64,000 nucleotides of DNA from positions 372,001 to 436,000 of the forward strand of contig NZ_FOSL01000002.1 in NCBI RefSeq assembly GCF_900114255.1, written 5' to 3'. Below are positions 1-8,926 of this stretch, one piece after another (within the stretch, counting starts at the first letter, position 1; each line of letters opens with the position of its first letter). Source of the stretch: Neomesorhizobium albiziae. GTDB taxonomy: Bacteria > Pseudomonadota > Alphaproteobacteria > Rhizobiales > Rhizobiaceae. Under the pieces are notes generated by a model that worked only from the letters and a program-made list of their open reading frames with translations, had not been told where the DNA came from and did no database searches. The translations under genes were made by a program, and so were the position numbers.

Positions 1-575
1 AGCACCCGGTCCACATTCGGCATGTCATTGGAGGCCACCCAGGCGCGGGAATCCTCTTCGGAACGGCCATGCTCGTGCCAGCGCTGCAGCAGCCGGCGCT
101 CGAGTTCGTCGCGCGGCACGTCGAGGAACACGGCAAGGTCGAAGAGCGGCGCAAGCGCTGCCCACGGCGCCTCGTCGAGCAGAAGGTAGTTGCCTTCGGC
201 GAGGATGAACTTGACGTCTCCGTCGACGATCGCGGCGCCCGCGCGCGCAAGCTCCATGCTGCGGTCGAACACGGGAATGGCGATGTCGGGTTCAGCGGCG
301 CGTATGCGCTTCAAAAGATGCTCGAAACCGGCGAGGTCGAATGTTTCCGGCGCGCCCTTGCGGCTGCGCAAACCGCGCTGTTCCAGGATGATGTTGTCGT
401 AGTGGAAGCCGTCCATCGGCACCACGATCGCCGAGCCCTCCGGCAAAAGGGCGCACAGTTCCTCGGCAATGGTCGATTTCCCGGCGCCCGGCGGGCCCGC
501 GATGGCGACGACGAACCGTTTGGCCTTGGCGGCACGCTTGAAGATGGTGGCGGCGAGACTGGCTATTTCTGACAT
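1..575 (-). CDS. P-loop nucleoside/sugar kinase-like protein (3' end cut off by window edge)
   Basis: The minus-strand frame begins at ATG 573-575 and runs off the left edge, so the C-terminus is missing. Near residue 28 there is a Walker A loop, GPPGAGKST, followed by PMDGFHYDN, a pattern typical of the uridine kinase/pantothenate kinase-like group of P-loop kinases. Rhizobial members are often annotated as nucleoside triphosphate hydrolase or as FrcK beside fructose transporters; no sugar transporter is visible here, so the substrate is unknown. It probably phosphorylates a small metabolite in the cytoplasm. Its start faces the 3' end of the diguanylate cyclase gene, which is on the same strand 93 bp upstream. 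Confidence 0.8.
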   Translation of the reverse strand, partial: MSEIASLAATIFKRAAKAKRFVVAIAGPPGAGKSTIAEELCALLPEGSAIVVPMDGFHYDNIILEQRGLRSRKGAPETFDLAGFEHLLKRIRAAEPDIAIPVFDRSMELARAGAAIVDGDVKFILAEGNYLLLDEAPWAALAPLFDLAVFLDVPRDELERRLLQRWHEHGRSEEDSRAWVASNDMPNVDRV

Positions 576-667
576 GACAAAAGCCTGCTGGTCGGGCGAG
601 CATTCTGCCGCCATCGCATGGAACTTCAAGCCTTTTCAGAATTGTCCGCAAAGCGCCGACGCGGCCG

Positions 668-1693
668 TCATTCCGCGTCGAAGAAGCTGAAGCGGCCCTT
701 GCCGCCCGCCTTGCTCCGGTAGAGGGCGGCGTCGGCCTTGGCGAGTATATCGTCGGTCGACACGCCGTCATGCGGCGACAGCGCAATGCCGATCGAGGCG
801 CCGATCTTCACTTCGGTGCCGCCGATGACGAAAGGGGTTGCGAATTTCGACATGACCCGGCGCGCCAGCACGGCGGCATCGGCCTGCTCGCGGATGCTCA
901 TCTGGACAATGGCGAACTCGTCGCCGCCCAGCCGCCCCACCGTGTCGTTCTCGCGAACCGCTTCGCGAAGCCGGTCGGCGATGGCCACCAGCATTTCGTC
1001 GCCGCCCTTGTGGCCGAGCGTATCGTTGACGGGCTTGAAGTTGTCGATGTCGACATAGTGCACGGCCATCATGCCGCCCCGCTTGGCCAGCGCGATCGCG
1101 GTGCGCAGCCGATCGGTGAACAGCGTCCGGTTGGGCAGGTCCGTGAGGCCGTCATGATGCGCCATGTGGGCAATCATCGCCTGGTTGCGGCGCTGCTGGG
1201 TGACGTCGAGATAGGTGGTGACGAAGCCGCCGCCCTCCAGCGGCACGCCGCGGATTTCAACGATCATGCCGTTCGGCCGGGTGCGCTCATAGGTGTGGGC
1301 GTGGCGCTTCTTCACCAGCGCGATGCGGCGCGCGACGTGTTCTTCCGGGTTGCCCGGCCCGTATTCACCGCGCGCGGCGTTGAAGCGGAACAGGTCTTCC
1401 AGCGTCGGATTGCCGTTTTCGAAAAGCGCGGCGGGATAGTCGAGCATCTTTTTCTGCTGTTCATTGCAGAGCACCATCTCGTGGTTCTTGTCGAACAGCG
1501 AGAGCCCGCTCGGAAAATTCTCGACGACCGCTTCGAGGAGCCTTATGCGCTCGCGCAGCCTGTCGACATAGGCGCCCATGTGGCGCACGGCGGTGGCCAG
1601 GTCCTGAAGGCCACCGGTGGTTATGGATTCGATCTGTTCAGCTCGCCCCATCGTTCCCCTGGATCGCCGCCGCCGCGCCCACGCGTCGCGCAT
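668..1693 (-). CDS. PAS-GGDEF diguanylate cyclase
   Basis: A 341-residue protein with an N-terminal helical stretch, a PAS-like sensor around residues 55-165 (starting near LLEAVVENFPSGL), and a GGDEF domain over the last 160 residues. The active-site GGDEF sequence is intact at residues 256-260. An RxxD motif (REND) lies exactly five residues before it, the usual c-di-GMP inhibitory I-site. It should make c-di-GMP from two GTP, with product inhibition. No EAL domain or transmembrane segment is seen, so it is likely cytosolic. The frame is open to 1735, but GGGAGG lies just upstream of the ATG at 1691-1693, which is therefore chosen. The signal sensed by the PAS domain cannot be read from the sequence. 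Confidence 0.9.
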   Translation of the reverse strand: MRDAWARRRRSRGTMGRAEQIESITTGGLQDLATAVRHMGAYVDRLRERIRLLEAVVENFPSGLSLFDKNHEMVLCNEQQKKMLDYPAALFENGNPTLEDLFRFNAARGEYGPGNPEEHVARRIALVKKRHAHTYERTRPNGMIVEIRGVPLEGGGFVTTYLDVTQQRRNQAMIAHMAHHDGLTDLPNRTLFTDRLRTAIALAKRGGMMAVHYVDIDNFKPVNDTLGHKGGDEMLVAIADRLREAVRENDTVGRLGGDEFAIVQMSIREQADAAVLARRVMSKFATPFVIGGTEVKIGASIGIALSPHDGVSTDDILAKADAALYRSKAGGKGRFSFFDAE

Positions 1694-1850
1694 GGCAATC
1701 CCTCCCGGCATGAAGTTACGACGTGAAAATTGCATTTGAATTAATTTTCAATCAGGATCGGATTGCGATCCCCGTTGACCCTGACCAGACACTTGCTATG
1801 TCGGCACCGTAAATATACTGGCAATCTCTGTTGGGTTAGGTTGTTGCGAA

Positions 1851-2798
1851 TTGCGATGGACATTCTTTGCAACCTGGTCGCCATCATCTTCAGGCAGGTC
1901 GTTCTTGAACAGCTTTCTTGACAATCTCCGGTCGGGCTTCCAGCCGGCAATCCTCATTCTGGCGCTGCTGGTCGCCGGTTGTTCGACCACCGAGGCCTTG
2001 CAGCCTTCGCCTGCCGTGGTGACGAATTTCGCTCCGACATCGAAACATGCGGTAATCGTCGTCGACGCCAACAACGGCAATACGCTGTTCCAGTCCAGCG
2101 CCACGGCGACCCGCTATCCCGCCTCGCTGACCAAGATGATGACGCTCTACATGCTGTTCGAGGCCATGGGGCAGGGCCGCGTCTCCCTGGCGACAGAGAT
2201 CCCGGTGTCTGCCTATGCGGCGGCGCGTCCGCCGTCGAAGATCGGCTTCCGGGCCGGCGAGACGATTTCCGTGCAGTCCGCCATCCAGGCGCTGTGCACC
2301 AAATCGGCAAACGATGTCGCCACCGCGGTTGCCGAATATCTCGGCGGCACCGAGGACCAGTTCGCCGCGCAGATGACGGCCAGGGCGCGCCAGCTCGGCA
2401 TGACCGGAACCGTTTTCCGCAACGCATCGGGCCTGCCCGACGACGCCCAGCGTACGACTGCGCGCGACATGGCGCTGCTTGGCATCGCCTTGCGCAGCCG
2501 GTTTCCCAACCAGTACGCCTATTTTTCGGCAAGCGAGTTCGCCTTCCGCGGCAAGACGGTGCGCGGCCACAACGACCTGCTCGGGCGGGTGCACGGCGTC
2601 GATGGAATCAAGACCGGCTATATCCGGGCCTCCGGCTACAACATCGTGACCTCGGTCCAGACCGATGGCCGACGGCTTGTCGTCGTGGTGATGGGCGGCG
2701 AGACCGCCAGATCGCGCAACGCGCAGGTCGAGGACCTGATCGCCCGCTATCTGCCGGCGGCCTCGCGGCAAGGAGGCGGCCTTCTTGCGATGAGATGA
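1851..2798 (+). CDS. D-alanyl-D-alanine carboxypeptidase, peptidase S11 family, probable lipoprotein
   Basis: A penicillin-binding-protein 5/6-type serine peptidase that trims the terminal D-Ala from peptidoglycan stem peptides in the periplasm. All three catalytic motifs are present: SLTK at residues 92-95, a KSAN motif in the middle, and KTG (GIKTGY) near the C-terminus. The N-terminal hydrophobic segment ends in a lipobox, LVAGC, with the lipidated Cys at residue 44 of this frame. That is a long signal region, so the true start may be downstream, for example a TTG near 1904. At 315 residues the protein is shorter than E. coli DacA and lacks the C-terminal membrane-anchor domain, which fits anchoring by the N-terminal lipid. 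Confidence 0.9.
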   Translation: MRWTFFATWSPSSSGRSFLNSFLDNLRSGFQPAILILALLVAGCSTTEALQPSPAVVTNFAPTSKHAVIVVDANNGNTLFQSSATATRYPASLTKMMTLYMLFEAMGQGRVSLATEIPVSAYAAARPPSKIGFRAGETISVQSAIQALCTKSANDVATAVAEYLGGTEDQFAAQMTARARQLGMTGTVFRNASGLPDDAQRTTARDMALLGIALRSRFPNQYAYFSASEFAFRGKTVRGHNDLLGRVHGVDGIKTGYIRASGYNIVTSVQTDGRRLVVVVMGGETARSRNAQVEDLIARYLPAASRQGGGLLAMR

Positions 2799-3056
2799 CG
2801 CCCTCCTGCCCGCGTCCAAACCGCCGCCGAGGGCAGCATGGATTTTCACTCGCATCGGCGCCACCGAAGCAACAGCGTTCGACCCGAACCCGTCACGGCC
2901 GGCCTTGTGCCGCCAAGCAAGCCGCTTGATCGGCGCCCCGCAACCGAAGCCGATGGTTTTTGCCGGTTGAAGCCCGCCACCGCTTCGGATATGAAGCCCG
3001 AGGTCCGGACCTGCTTCGGACCGGTATTTGCCTGAACGAGCGATCGGCTCAGGCTG

Positions 3057-3133
<77 letters not shown>

Positions 3134-3240
3134 GCTAACTCCCTAAAGTACTCTGATTTTTCTTGAGTTGTCGTCCATGGCTGGCGGGCCAAGGGGACTT
3201 CGTGCGACGGAACGAAAGAAAGCTTCGCACAGCCCCGTTT

Positions 3241-3465
3241 TTACCAATGCGGCGGCTTGGTCGCTTCGTGGCCCGGCGCGCTCTGTTCCTCCAGCGCCAG
3301 GAACCGCTCGGTCAGCGTGTCGACCTTTTTCTGCAGCCGTTCGATGACCTTCCACTGATCGGCTATCTGGCTGGACAGTTCCTCGATGGTCTTTTCCTGT
3401 TCCGCATTGCGGATTTCGAGCGTGGTCAGCCGCTCGTCCTTCGCGGTCGTGATTGGCGCTATCAT
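3241..3465 (-). CDS. slyX: SlyX family protein
   Basis: A 74-residue protein that is almost entirely a predicted coiled coil (heptads from LTTLEIRNAEQEKTI onward). It ends in the PPHW tail typical of SlyX proteins, which normally end in PPHY or a close variant. The molecular role of SlyX is not established. Its start overlaps the stop of the upstream thioesterase gene by 4 bp (3462-3465), so the two are probably translationally coupled. Confidence 0.88.
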   Translation of the reverse strand: MIAPITTAKDERLTTLEIRNAEQEKTIEELSSQIADQWKVIERLQKKVDTLTERFLALEEQSAPGHEATKPPHW

Positions 3466-3908
3466 GACTGGATTCCTTGCAAAGCCGCGCGCAGCTTCTC
3501 GCTGAGCGGTGTTGGGAGCCGCGTGACGCGGTCGACATAGACATGCACGAAGAAACCTTCGGCTGCGGCCGTCGGCTCGTCATTGCGGAAAAGCCCGACC
3601 TCGTAGCGAACCGAGGAGGAACCGAGTTTGCCCACGCGGATACCCACATTGACGATATCCGGGAAGGCAAGTTCGGCAAAGTAGCGGCAGCCGGTTTCGA
3701 CGACCAGGCCGATCTGCTCGCCATCCCGGAAATCGAGCAGGCCCTGTTCGATCAGCCACCTGTTCACCGCCGTATCGAAAAGCGAATAGTGCACGACGTT
3801 GTTCATGTGGCCGTAGGGATCGTTGTCCATCCAGCGTGTTGCGATCGCAAGAAACGTCCGGTAAGCGTCGCGGCGTCCCGGTGGGAAGCGATTTGTGGGG
3901 TCGGTCAT
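3462..3908 (-). CDS. acyl-CoA thioesterase, 4-hydroxybenzoyl-CoA thioesterase-like hotdog fold
   Basis: A 148-residue hotdog-fold protein in the YbgC/4HBT group, expected to hydrolyse an acyl-CoA thioester. The region RWMDNDPYGHMNNVVHYSLF carries the conserved D-x-x-GHxNN catalytic/CoA-binding signature near the N-terminus. The open frame extends upstream to 3974, but the residues before MTDPTNRF do not resemble the family, so the ATG at 3906-3908 is preferred; a GAAG sequence precedes it. The natural acyl substrate cannot be deduced. It is coupled to slyX and divergent from the nucleoside transporter operon across a short AT-rich promoter region (3975-4041). Confidence 0.85.
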   Translation of the reverse strand: MTDPTNRFPPGRRDAYRTFLAIATRWMDNDPYGHMNNVVHYSLFDTAVNRWLIEQGLLDFRDGEQIGLVVETGCRYFAELAFPDIVNVGIRVGKLGSSSVRYEVGLFRNDEPTAAAEGFFVHVYVDRVTRLPTPLSEKLRAALQGIQS

Positions 3909-4041
3909 GGCTTCGAAATTGACAAGCAGGCAGGGATTTGTCGAGAGTGGCCGGACAGCCGGGCCGATTGGCAAGGGAACGCCGGCATGTTAAAAATTTG
4001 ACCGAACGATAAAAATAATAATGGAGAGGTGGGGCCCGCAT

Positions 4042-5574
4042 ATGGCGGAAGCTGCAATCGAACTCATCGGCATAAACAAGAGTTTCGGCGCGGTGCGCGC
4101 CAATCGCGATATCCACCTGGAGATTCCGCGCGGCACCATCCACGGCATCATTGGGGAAAACGGCGCCGGCAAGTCGACGCTGATGTCGATCCTTTATGGC
4201 TTCTATCAGGCCGACAGCGGCGAGATTCGTGTCGGTGGCAAGCCGACGGCGATCAAGACGCCCAACGACGCCATCGCGGTCGGCATCGGCATGGTGCATC
4301 AGCATTTCATGCTGGTCGAGAATTTCACGGTGCTGGAAAACATCATCCTGGGCGCCGAGGGCGAGGCGCTGTTGAAGACTTCCATCGCCAAGGCGCGCTC
4401 GGAGCTGGAGCGGCTGGAACGCGAATATGGCCTCGAGGTGAACCCCGACGCGGTGATCGAAGAACTGCCGGTCGGTCTGCAGCAGCGCGTGGAAATCCTC
4501 AAGGCGCTCTATCGCGGCGCCGAGATCCTGATCCTTGACGAGCCGACCGGCGTCTTGACGCCGGCGGAAGCCGACCATCTGTTCCGTATCCTCAAGCAGC
4601 TGAAGGATCAGGGCAAAACGGTCGTGCTCATCACCCACAAGCTGCGCGAGATCATGGCGATCACCGACAATGTGTCGGTCATGCGTCAGGGCACCATGGT
4701 CGCCACCCGCGAGACGAAGAAAACCACGGTCGAGGAACTGGCCGAGCTGATGGTCGGCCGCCGCGTGCTGCTGCGTGTCGAAAAGGGTGAGGCGAAAGCC
4801 GGTGAATTCAAGCTGTCGGTCAAGAACCTGACGGTGAAGGATTCGCGCGGCGTGACGATGGTCGACGACGTTTCCTTCGACGTGCGCGCCGGCGAGATCG
4901 TCGGCATTGCCGGTGTTGCCGGCAACGGCCAGTCGGAACTGATCGAGGCGATCGCGGGAGTTCGGCGCGCCATTTCGGGCAGCGTCATGCTCGATGGCAA
5001 GCCGATCGACGTCATCGGCGTCGCCGATCCGGGCGAGTTGCGCGACCGCGGCCTGGCGCATGTGCCGGAAGACCGCCATCATGTCGGGCTGGTGCTTGCC
5101 TTCGAGGAAAACGAGAATTCGATCCTCGGCTACCACGACGACCCGAAATATCTGAAGGGGCCGTTCCTCAATATCGAAGCGATCATGGCCGACGCGAAGG
5201 ACAAGATCGAGAAATACGATATCCGCCCCGGCAACCCGAAACTCAAGACCGCCAATTTTTCCGGCGGCAACCAGCAGAAGATCGTGCTCGCCCGCGAGAT
5301 GGAGCAGGACCCCGGTGTCCTGATCGTCGGTCAGCCGACGCGCGGCGTCGATGTCGGCGCCATCGAGTTCATCCACAAGCGGCTGATCGCCATGCGCGAC
5401 GCCGGCAAGGCGGTGCTTCTGGTCTCGGTCGAACTCGACGAAATACGCTCGCTGTCCGACCGCATTCTCGTCATGTTCGCCGGCCGTGTCGTCGGCGAGC
5501 GCGGCCCTGACGCGACAGAGGGCGAGCTTGGCCTGCTGATGGCCGGCGTCGAGCACAAGGAGGCCGCGGAATGA
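4042..5574 (+). CDS. nucleoside/sugar ABC transporter ATP-binding protein (double NBD)
   Basis: A 510-residue ATPase with two nucleotide-binding domains in tandem, as in the RbsA/YufO family. The N-terminal half has Walker A GENGAGKST and Walker B ILILDEPT, with a weak signature (LPVGLQQR). The C-terminal half has a degenerate Walker A (GVAGNGQSE) and a good signature (FSGGNQQK). This asymmetry is normal for the family. It powers uptake through the two permeases encoded just downstream; its stop overlaps the first permease start by 4 bp. An ATG at 4021 is possible, but GAGAGG before 4042 favours the later start. The context (cdd, punA, deoA) points to nucleosides as substrate. Confidence 0.9.
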   Translation: MAEAAIELIGINKSFGAVRANRDIHLEIPRGTIHGIIGENGAGKSTLMSILYGFYQADSGEIRVGGKPTAIKTPNDAIAVGIGMVHQHFMLVENFTVLENIILGAEGEALLKTSIAKARSELERLEREYGLEVNPDAVIEELPVGLQQRVEILKALYRGAEILILDEPTGVLTPAEADHLFRILKQLKDQGKTVVLITHKLREIMAITDNVSVMRQGTMVATRETKKTTVEELAELMVGRRVLLRVEKGEAKAGEFKLSVKNLTVKDSRGVTMVDDVSFDVRAGEIVGIAGVAGNGQSELIEAIAGVRRAISGSVMLDGKPIDVIGVADPGELRDRGLAHVPEDRHHVGLVLAFEENENSILGYHDDPKYLKGPFLNIEAIMADAKDKIEKYDIRPGNPKLKTANFSGGNQQKIVLAREMEQDPGVLIVGQPTRGVDVGAIEFIHKRLIAMRDAGKAVLLVSVELDEIRSLSDRILVMFAGRVVGERGPDATEGELGLLMAGVEHKEAAE

Positions 5575-6710
5575 GCACGCCCTTTGCCAAGCTGCCCGCC
5601 TGGGCCGACTACGGGCTGATCCCGGTGCTCAACCTTCTCGTTGCCTTTGCCGTTGCCGGGCTGGTCGTGCTGCTGGTCGGCGAAAACCCGCTGCGTGCCG
5701 CAGTCATTCTCGTGGACGGCGCCTTCGGCAGCGGCCAGAATATCGCCTACACGCTTTATTACGCGACCAACTTCATCTTTACGGGTCTCGCCGTAGCGGT
5801 GGCGTTTCACGCTGGCCTGTTCAATATCGGCGGCGAAGGGCAGGCCTATATAGCCGGTCTCGGCGTTTCGCTGGTCGCGCTCACCTTCGACAGCGTGCTG
5901 CCCTGGTGGCTGACCTTTCCGCTGGCGATCGCCGGTGCGGCGCTCGTCGGCGCGCTGTGGGCCCTGATCCCGGCCTATCTGCAGGCCAAGCGCGGCTCCC
6001 ACATCGTCATCACCACCATCATGTTCAATTTCATCGCCGCTTCGGTCATGGTCTACCTTCTGGTCGACGTGCTGAAGCCGTTGGGCTCGATGGCGCCGCA
6101 GACGCGCGATTTCCTCGCCGGCGGCCAGTTGCCCAAGCTCAACTTCCTGCTGGAGGCGCTCGGCCTCTCAGTCCGCTCGGCGCCGCTCAACATCTCGTTC
6201 CTGCTCGCTCTTCTGATGGCTGTGTTCGTCTGGGCGCTGATCTGGCGCACCAAGCTCGGCTACGAAATCCGCACCTACGGCTTCAGCCCGAAGGCGGCAC
6301 GGTATGCCGGCATCTTCGAAAGCCGCATCATCATCATCACCATGATGATCTCGGGCGGGCTGGCCGGCATGATGGCGCTCAACCCGATCATGGGAGACCA
6401 GCATCACATGTCGCTGGATTTCGTCGCCGGCGCCGGCTTCGTTGGCATCGCGGTGGCGCTGATGGGCCGGTCGCATCCGGTCGGCATCGTGCCGGCCGCC
6501 ATCCTCTTCGGCATGCTCTACCAGGGCGGCGCCGAACTCGCTTTCGAAATGCCCAACATCAGCCGCGACATGATCGTCATCATCCAGGGGCTGGTGATCC
6601 TGTTCGCCGGCGCGCTGGAACACATGTTCCGGCCGGCCGTCCAGGCAGCACTTGCGTCAGTCAGTCCGCGATCGATGGGCGTTCCCGCGGCCAAGGGAGA
6701 GGGCGCCTGA
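5571..6710 (+). CDS. nucleoside ABC transporter permease 1 (BPD_transp_2 family)
   Basis: A 379-residue integral membrane protein of the RbsC/YufP-like permease family with about ten hydrophobic segments. The conserved patch AFHAGLFNIGGEGQAYIAGL lies near residues 82-101, characteristic of the nucleoside/BMP-dependent transporters. It overlaps the ATPase gene by 4 bp and is followed after 1 bp by the second permease, so all three are co-translated. It should form a heterodimeric membrane channel with the next gene product. The substrate, nucleosides, is inferred from the linked salvage enzymes. Confidence 0.9.
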   Translation: MSTPFAKLPAWADYGLIPVLNLLVAFAVAGLVVLLVGENPLRAAVILVDGAFGSGQNIAYTLYYATNFIFTGLAVAVAFHAGLFNIGGEGQAYIAGLGVSLVALTFDSVLPWWLTFPLAIAGAALVGALWALIPAYLQAKRGSHIVITTIMFNFIAASVMVYLLVDVLKPLGSMAPQTRDFLAGGQLPKLNFLLEALGLSVRSAPLNISFLLALLMAVFVWALIWRTKLGYEIRTYGFSPKAARYAGIFESRIIIITMMISGGLAGMMALNPIMGDQHHMSLDFVAGAGFVGIAVALMGRSHPVGIVPAAILFGMLYQGGAELAFEMPNISRDMIVIIQGLVILFAGALEHMFRPAVQAALASVSPRSMGVPAAKGEGA

Positions 6711-6711
6711 G

Positions 6712-7674
6712 ATGGATGCACTGGTCCAACTTCTCGACGCCACAATCCGCGTTTCGGTGCCGCTGCTGCTTGCCTGCCTTGCCGGTCTCTATTCCGAGCG
6801 GGCCGGCGTCTTCGATATCGGCCTCGAAGGCAAGATGCTGGCTGGCGCTTTTGCCGGCGCCTCGGCGGCGGCGGTTTCCGGCTCGGCCTGGATTGGGCTG
6901 CTCGCCGCGGTCGGCATCGCGGTCTTTCTGGCGCTGGTGCACGGTTTCGCGTCGATCACCCACCGCGGCAACCAGATCGTTTCCGGCGTCGCCATCAACT
7001 TCATTGCCGCAGGCTCAACCATCATTCTCGGACAGGCCTGGTTCCGGCAGGGCGGCCGCACGCCTCCGCTTGCTGGCGATTCGCGTTTCAACGCCATCGA
7101 ACTGCCGGGTGCGGCGGCATTGCGCGACGTGCCGGTCATCGGCACCATCTATTCCGAACTGCTTTCCGGCCATTCGATCCTGGTCTACGTGGCCTTCCTG
7201 ATGGTGCCGTTCACCTGGTGGGTGCTGTTTCGCACCCGCTTCGGCTTGCGGCTGCGCGCCGTAGGCGAAAACCCGGCGGCCGTCGATACCGCGGGCATTT
7301 CGGTGACCTGGCTCCGCTATCGTGCCGTCATCTGCACGGGCATCCTCACCGGCCTCGCCGGCGCCTATCTGTCGGTCGCGCAGAATGCAGGCTTCGTCAA
7401 GGACATGACCGCCGGCAAGGGTTACATCGCGCTCGCCGCACTGATCTTCGCCAAATGGAAGCCGGTGCCCGCAATGTTCGCCTGCCTGCTGTTCGGCTTC
7501 CTCGACGCTGCCTCGATCCGCTTCCAGGGCATGCCGTGGCCCGTCATAGGCAAGGTTCCGGTGCAGTTCATCAACGCGCTGCCTTTCATCCTGACCATCG
7601 TCCTGCTCGCGGGGTTCATCGGCAAGGCGATCCCGCCGCGCGCTGGCGGCGTGCCTTATGTGAAAGAGCGCTGA
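6712..7674 (+). CDS. nucleoside ABC transporter permease 2 (BPD_transp_2 family)
   Basis: A 320-residue polytopic membrane protein, partner of the upstream permease. It has the family motif GVFDIGLEGKMLAGAFAG near the N-terminus and GKGYIALAALIFAKWKP near the C-terminus, as in YufQ/NupQ-type permeases. The start ATG at 6712 lies 1 bp after the upstream stop. No periplasmic substrate-binding lipoprotein (BMP family) is encoded in this cluster, which is unusual because this transporter type needs one; it is presumably encoded elsewhere. Confidence 0.9.
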   Translation: MDALVQLLDATIRVSVPLLLACLAGLYSERAGVFDIGLEGKMLAGAFAGASAAAVSGSAWIGLLAAVGIAVFLALVHGFASITHRGNQIVSGVAINFIAAGSTIILGQAWFRQGGRTPPLAGDSRFNAIELPGAAALRDVPVIGTIYSELLSGHSILVYVAFLMVPFTWWVLFRTRFGLRLRAVGENPAAVDTAGISVTWLRYRAVICTGILTGLAGAYLSVAQNAGFVKDMTAGKGYIALAALIFAKWKPVPAMFACLLFGFLDAASIRFQGMPWPVIGKVPVQFINALPFILTIVLLAGFIGKAIPPRAGGVPYVKER

Positions 7675-7684
7675 GAACGAAGCA

Positions 7685-8077
7685 ATGTCCCACGATCTGT
7701 TTCTCGCAGCGAAAGCGGCGATGGCGAAAGCCCATGCGCCCTATTCGAATTTCCCGGTGGGCGCGGCGCTGCGCACCGAGGACGGCCGTATTTTCGCCGG
7801 CGCCAACATCGAGGTCGCTTCCTATCCGGAAGGCTGGTGCGCCGAGACGACCGCGCTCGGCCACTATGTAATGGCCGGCGGCGGCAGGATTTCGGAAATC
7901 GTGGTGGTCGCCGAGCGCATGGCGCGCATCACGCCCTGCGGCGGCTGCCGCCAGCGCCTGGCCGAATTCGCCGGGCCGCAGGCGAAGATCCATCTGTGCG
8001 ATGACGACGGCATCGTCGAAACCGTCACCATGGGTGAAATGCTTCCCTTTGGCTTCAGGGGCGAGATGCTGAAATGA
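7685..8077 (+). CDS. cdd: cytidine deaminase
   Basis: A 130-residue homotetrameric-type cytidine deaminase converting (deoxy)cytidine to (deoxy)uridine. The zinc-binding and catalytic elements are present: CAE (GWCAETTAL, residues about 50-58) and PCGGCRQ (near 91-97). The length matches short bacterial Cdd enzymes. It lies 10 bp after the transporter permease, and its stop overlaps the punA start by 4 bp, so imported cytidine would be deaminated by the product of the same operon. Confidence 0.95.
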   Translation: MSHDLFLAAKAAMAKAHAPYSNFPVGAALRTEDGRIFAGANIEVASYPEGWCAETTALGHYVMAGGGRISEIVVVAERMARITPCGGCRQRLAEFAGPQAKIHLCDDDGIVETVTMGEMLPFGFRGEMLK

Positions 8078-8880
8078 AAGAAACGATCGATCGTCTTGTC
8101 GAGCGGTTGGGCGGACTGGCGCCAAGGGCCGCACTGGTTCTCGGCTCCGGTCTTGGCGGTCTCGTCGACGAGGTGGAGAACGCGGTGCGCATTTCCTACG
8201 CCGACCTGCCGGGCTTTCCGAAGAGCGGCGTCACCGGCCACGCAGGCGAAGTCGTCGCGGGTCATTTCGCCGGCGCGCCGGTGCTGATGCTGGCGGGCCG
8301 CGCCCACTATTACGAGCACGGCAATGCGGCCGCCATGCGCCCGGTTATCGAGACGCTGGCCGCCATCGGCATCACGCACCTGATCCTTACCAATGCCGCC
8401 GGATCGCTGGAGCCGGACATGCCGCCGGGATCGGTGATGCTGATCACCGACCACATCAATTTCTCCGGCTCCAACCCGCTGTTTGGTGAGCCGACCGACC
8501 GCCGTTTCGTCGGCCTGACCGAGGCTTACGACGCGGGCATCCGTGCCGCCATCGAGGAGGCCGCGGCAGCCACCGGCACAGCCTTGCACAAGGGCGTCTA
8601 CATGTGGTTTTCCGGCCCGTCCTTCGAGACGCCGGCCGAGATACGCATGGCCCGCGTCTTCGGCGCCAATGCTGTCGGCATGTCGACGGTGCCTGAAGTC
8701 ATCCTCGCCCGTTTCTGCGGGCTGCGTGTCGCTGCCTGTTCCGTCATCACCAATCTCGCCGCGGGCATGACCGGCGGCGAACTCTCTCATCAGGAAACCA
8801 AGGACATGGCGCCGCTTGGCGGCAAGCGTCTGGCGACGATCTTGCGCGAGGTTTTCAGCAGGGGATTGCTGGATGGTTGA
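8074..8880 (+). CDS. punA: purine-nucleoside phosphorylase (trimeric class)
   Basis: A 268-residue phosphorylase splitting purine nucleosides with phosphate into base and (deoxy)ribose 1-phosphate. Trimeric PNP features are seen in order: the phosphate loop VLGSGLGG near residue 24, GRAHYYEHG around 70, NAAGSL around 108, and the base-binding/phosphate stretch MSTVPEVILAR near 208. It overlaps cdd by 4 bp. Together with Cdd and DeoA it supplies catabolism of purine and pyrimidine nucleosides. Confidence 0.93.
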   Translation: MKETIDRLVERLGGLAPRAALVLGSGLGGLVDEVENAVRISYADLPGFPKSGVTGHAGEVVAGHFAGAPVLMLAGRAHYYEHGNAAAMRPVIETLAAIGITHLILTNAAGSLEPDMPPGSVMLITDHINFSGSNPLFGEPTDRRFVGLTEAYDAGIRAAIEEAAAATGTALHKGVYMWFSGPSFETPAEIRMARVFGANAVGMSTVPEVILARFCGLRVAACSVITNLAAGMTGGELSHQETKDMAPLGGKRLATILREVFSRGLLDG

Positions 8881-8891
8881 GCACGCGCTCA

Positions 8892-8913
8892 CACTCTCCC
8901 TTGCGGGAGAGTG
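8892..8913. repeat. perfect 9-bp inverted repeat between punA and deoA
   Basis: CACTCTCCC and GGGAGAGTG flank a TTGC loop, a perfect hairpin in the 46-bp gap between punA and deoA. There is no T-tract, so it is more likely a transcript-stabilising or processing hairpin, or a copy of a small dispersed repeat, than an intrinsic terminator. Confidence 0.7.
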
Positions 8914-8926
8914 AAGGTCAGGGCCG

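Noticed and set aside
3580-5556. 658-codon open frame antisense to the ABC ATPase gene
   Set aside because: The plus strand encodes a complete double-NBD ATPase with all motifs; the antisense product has no recognisable domain.
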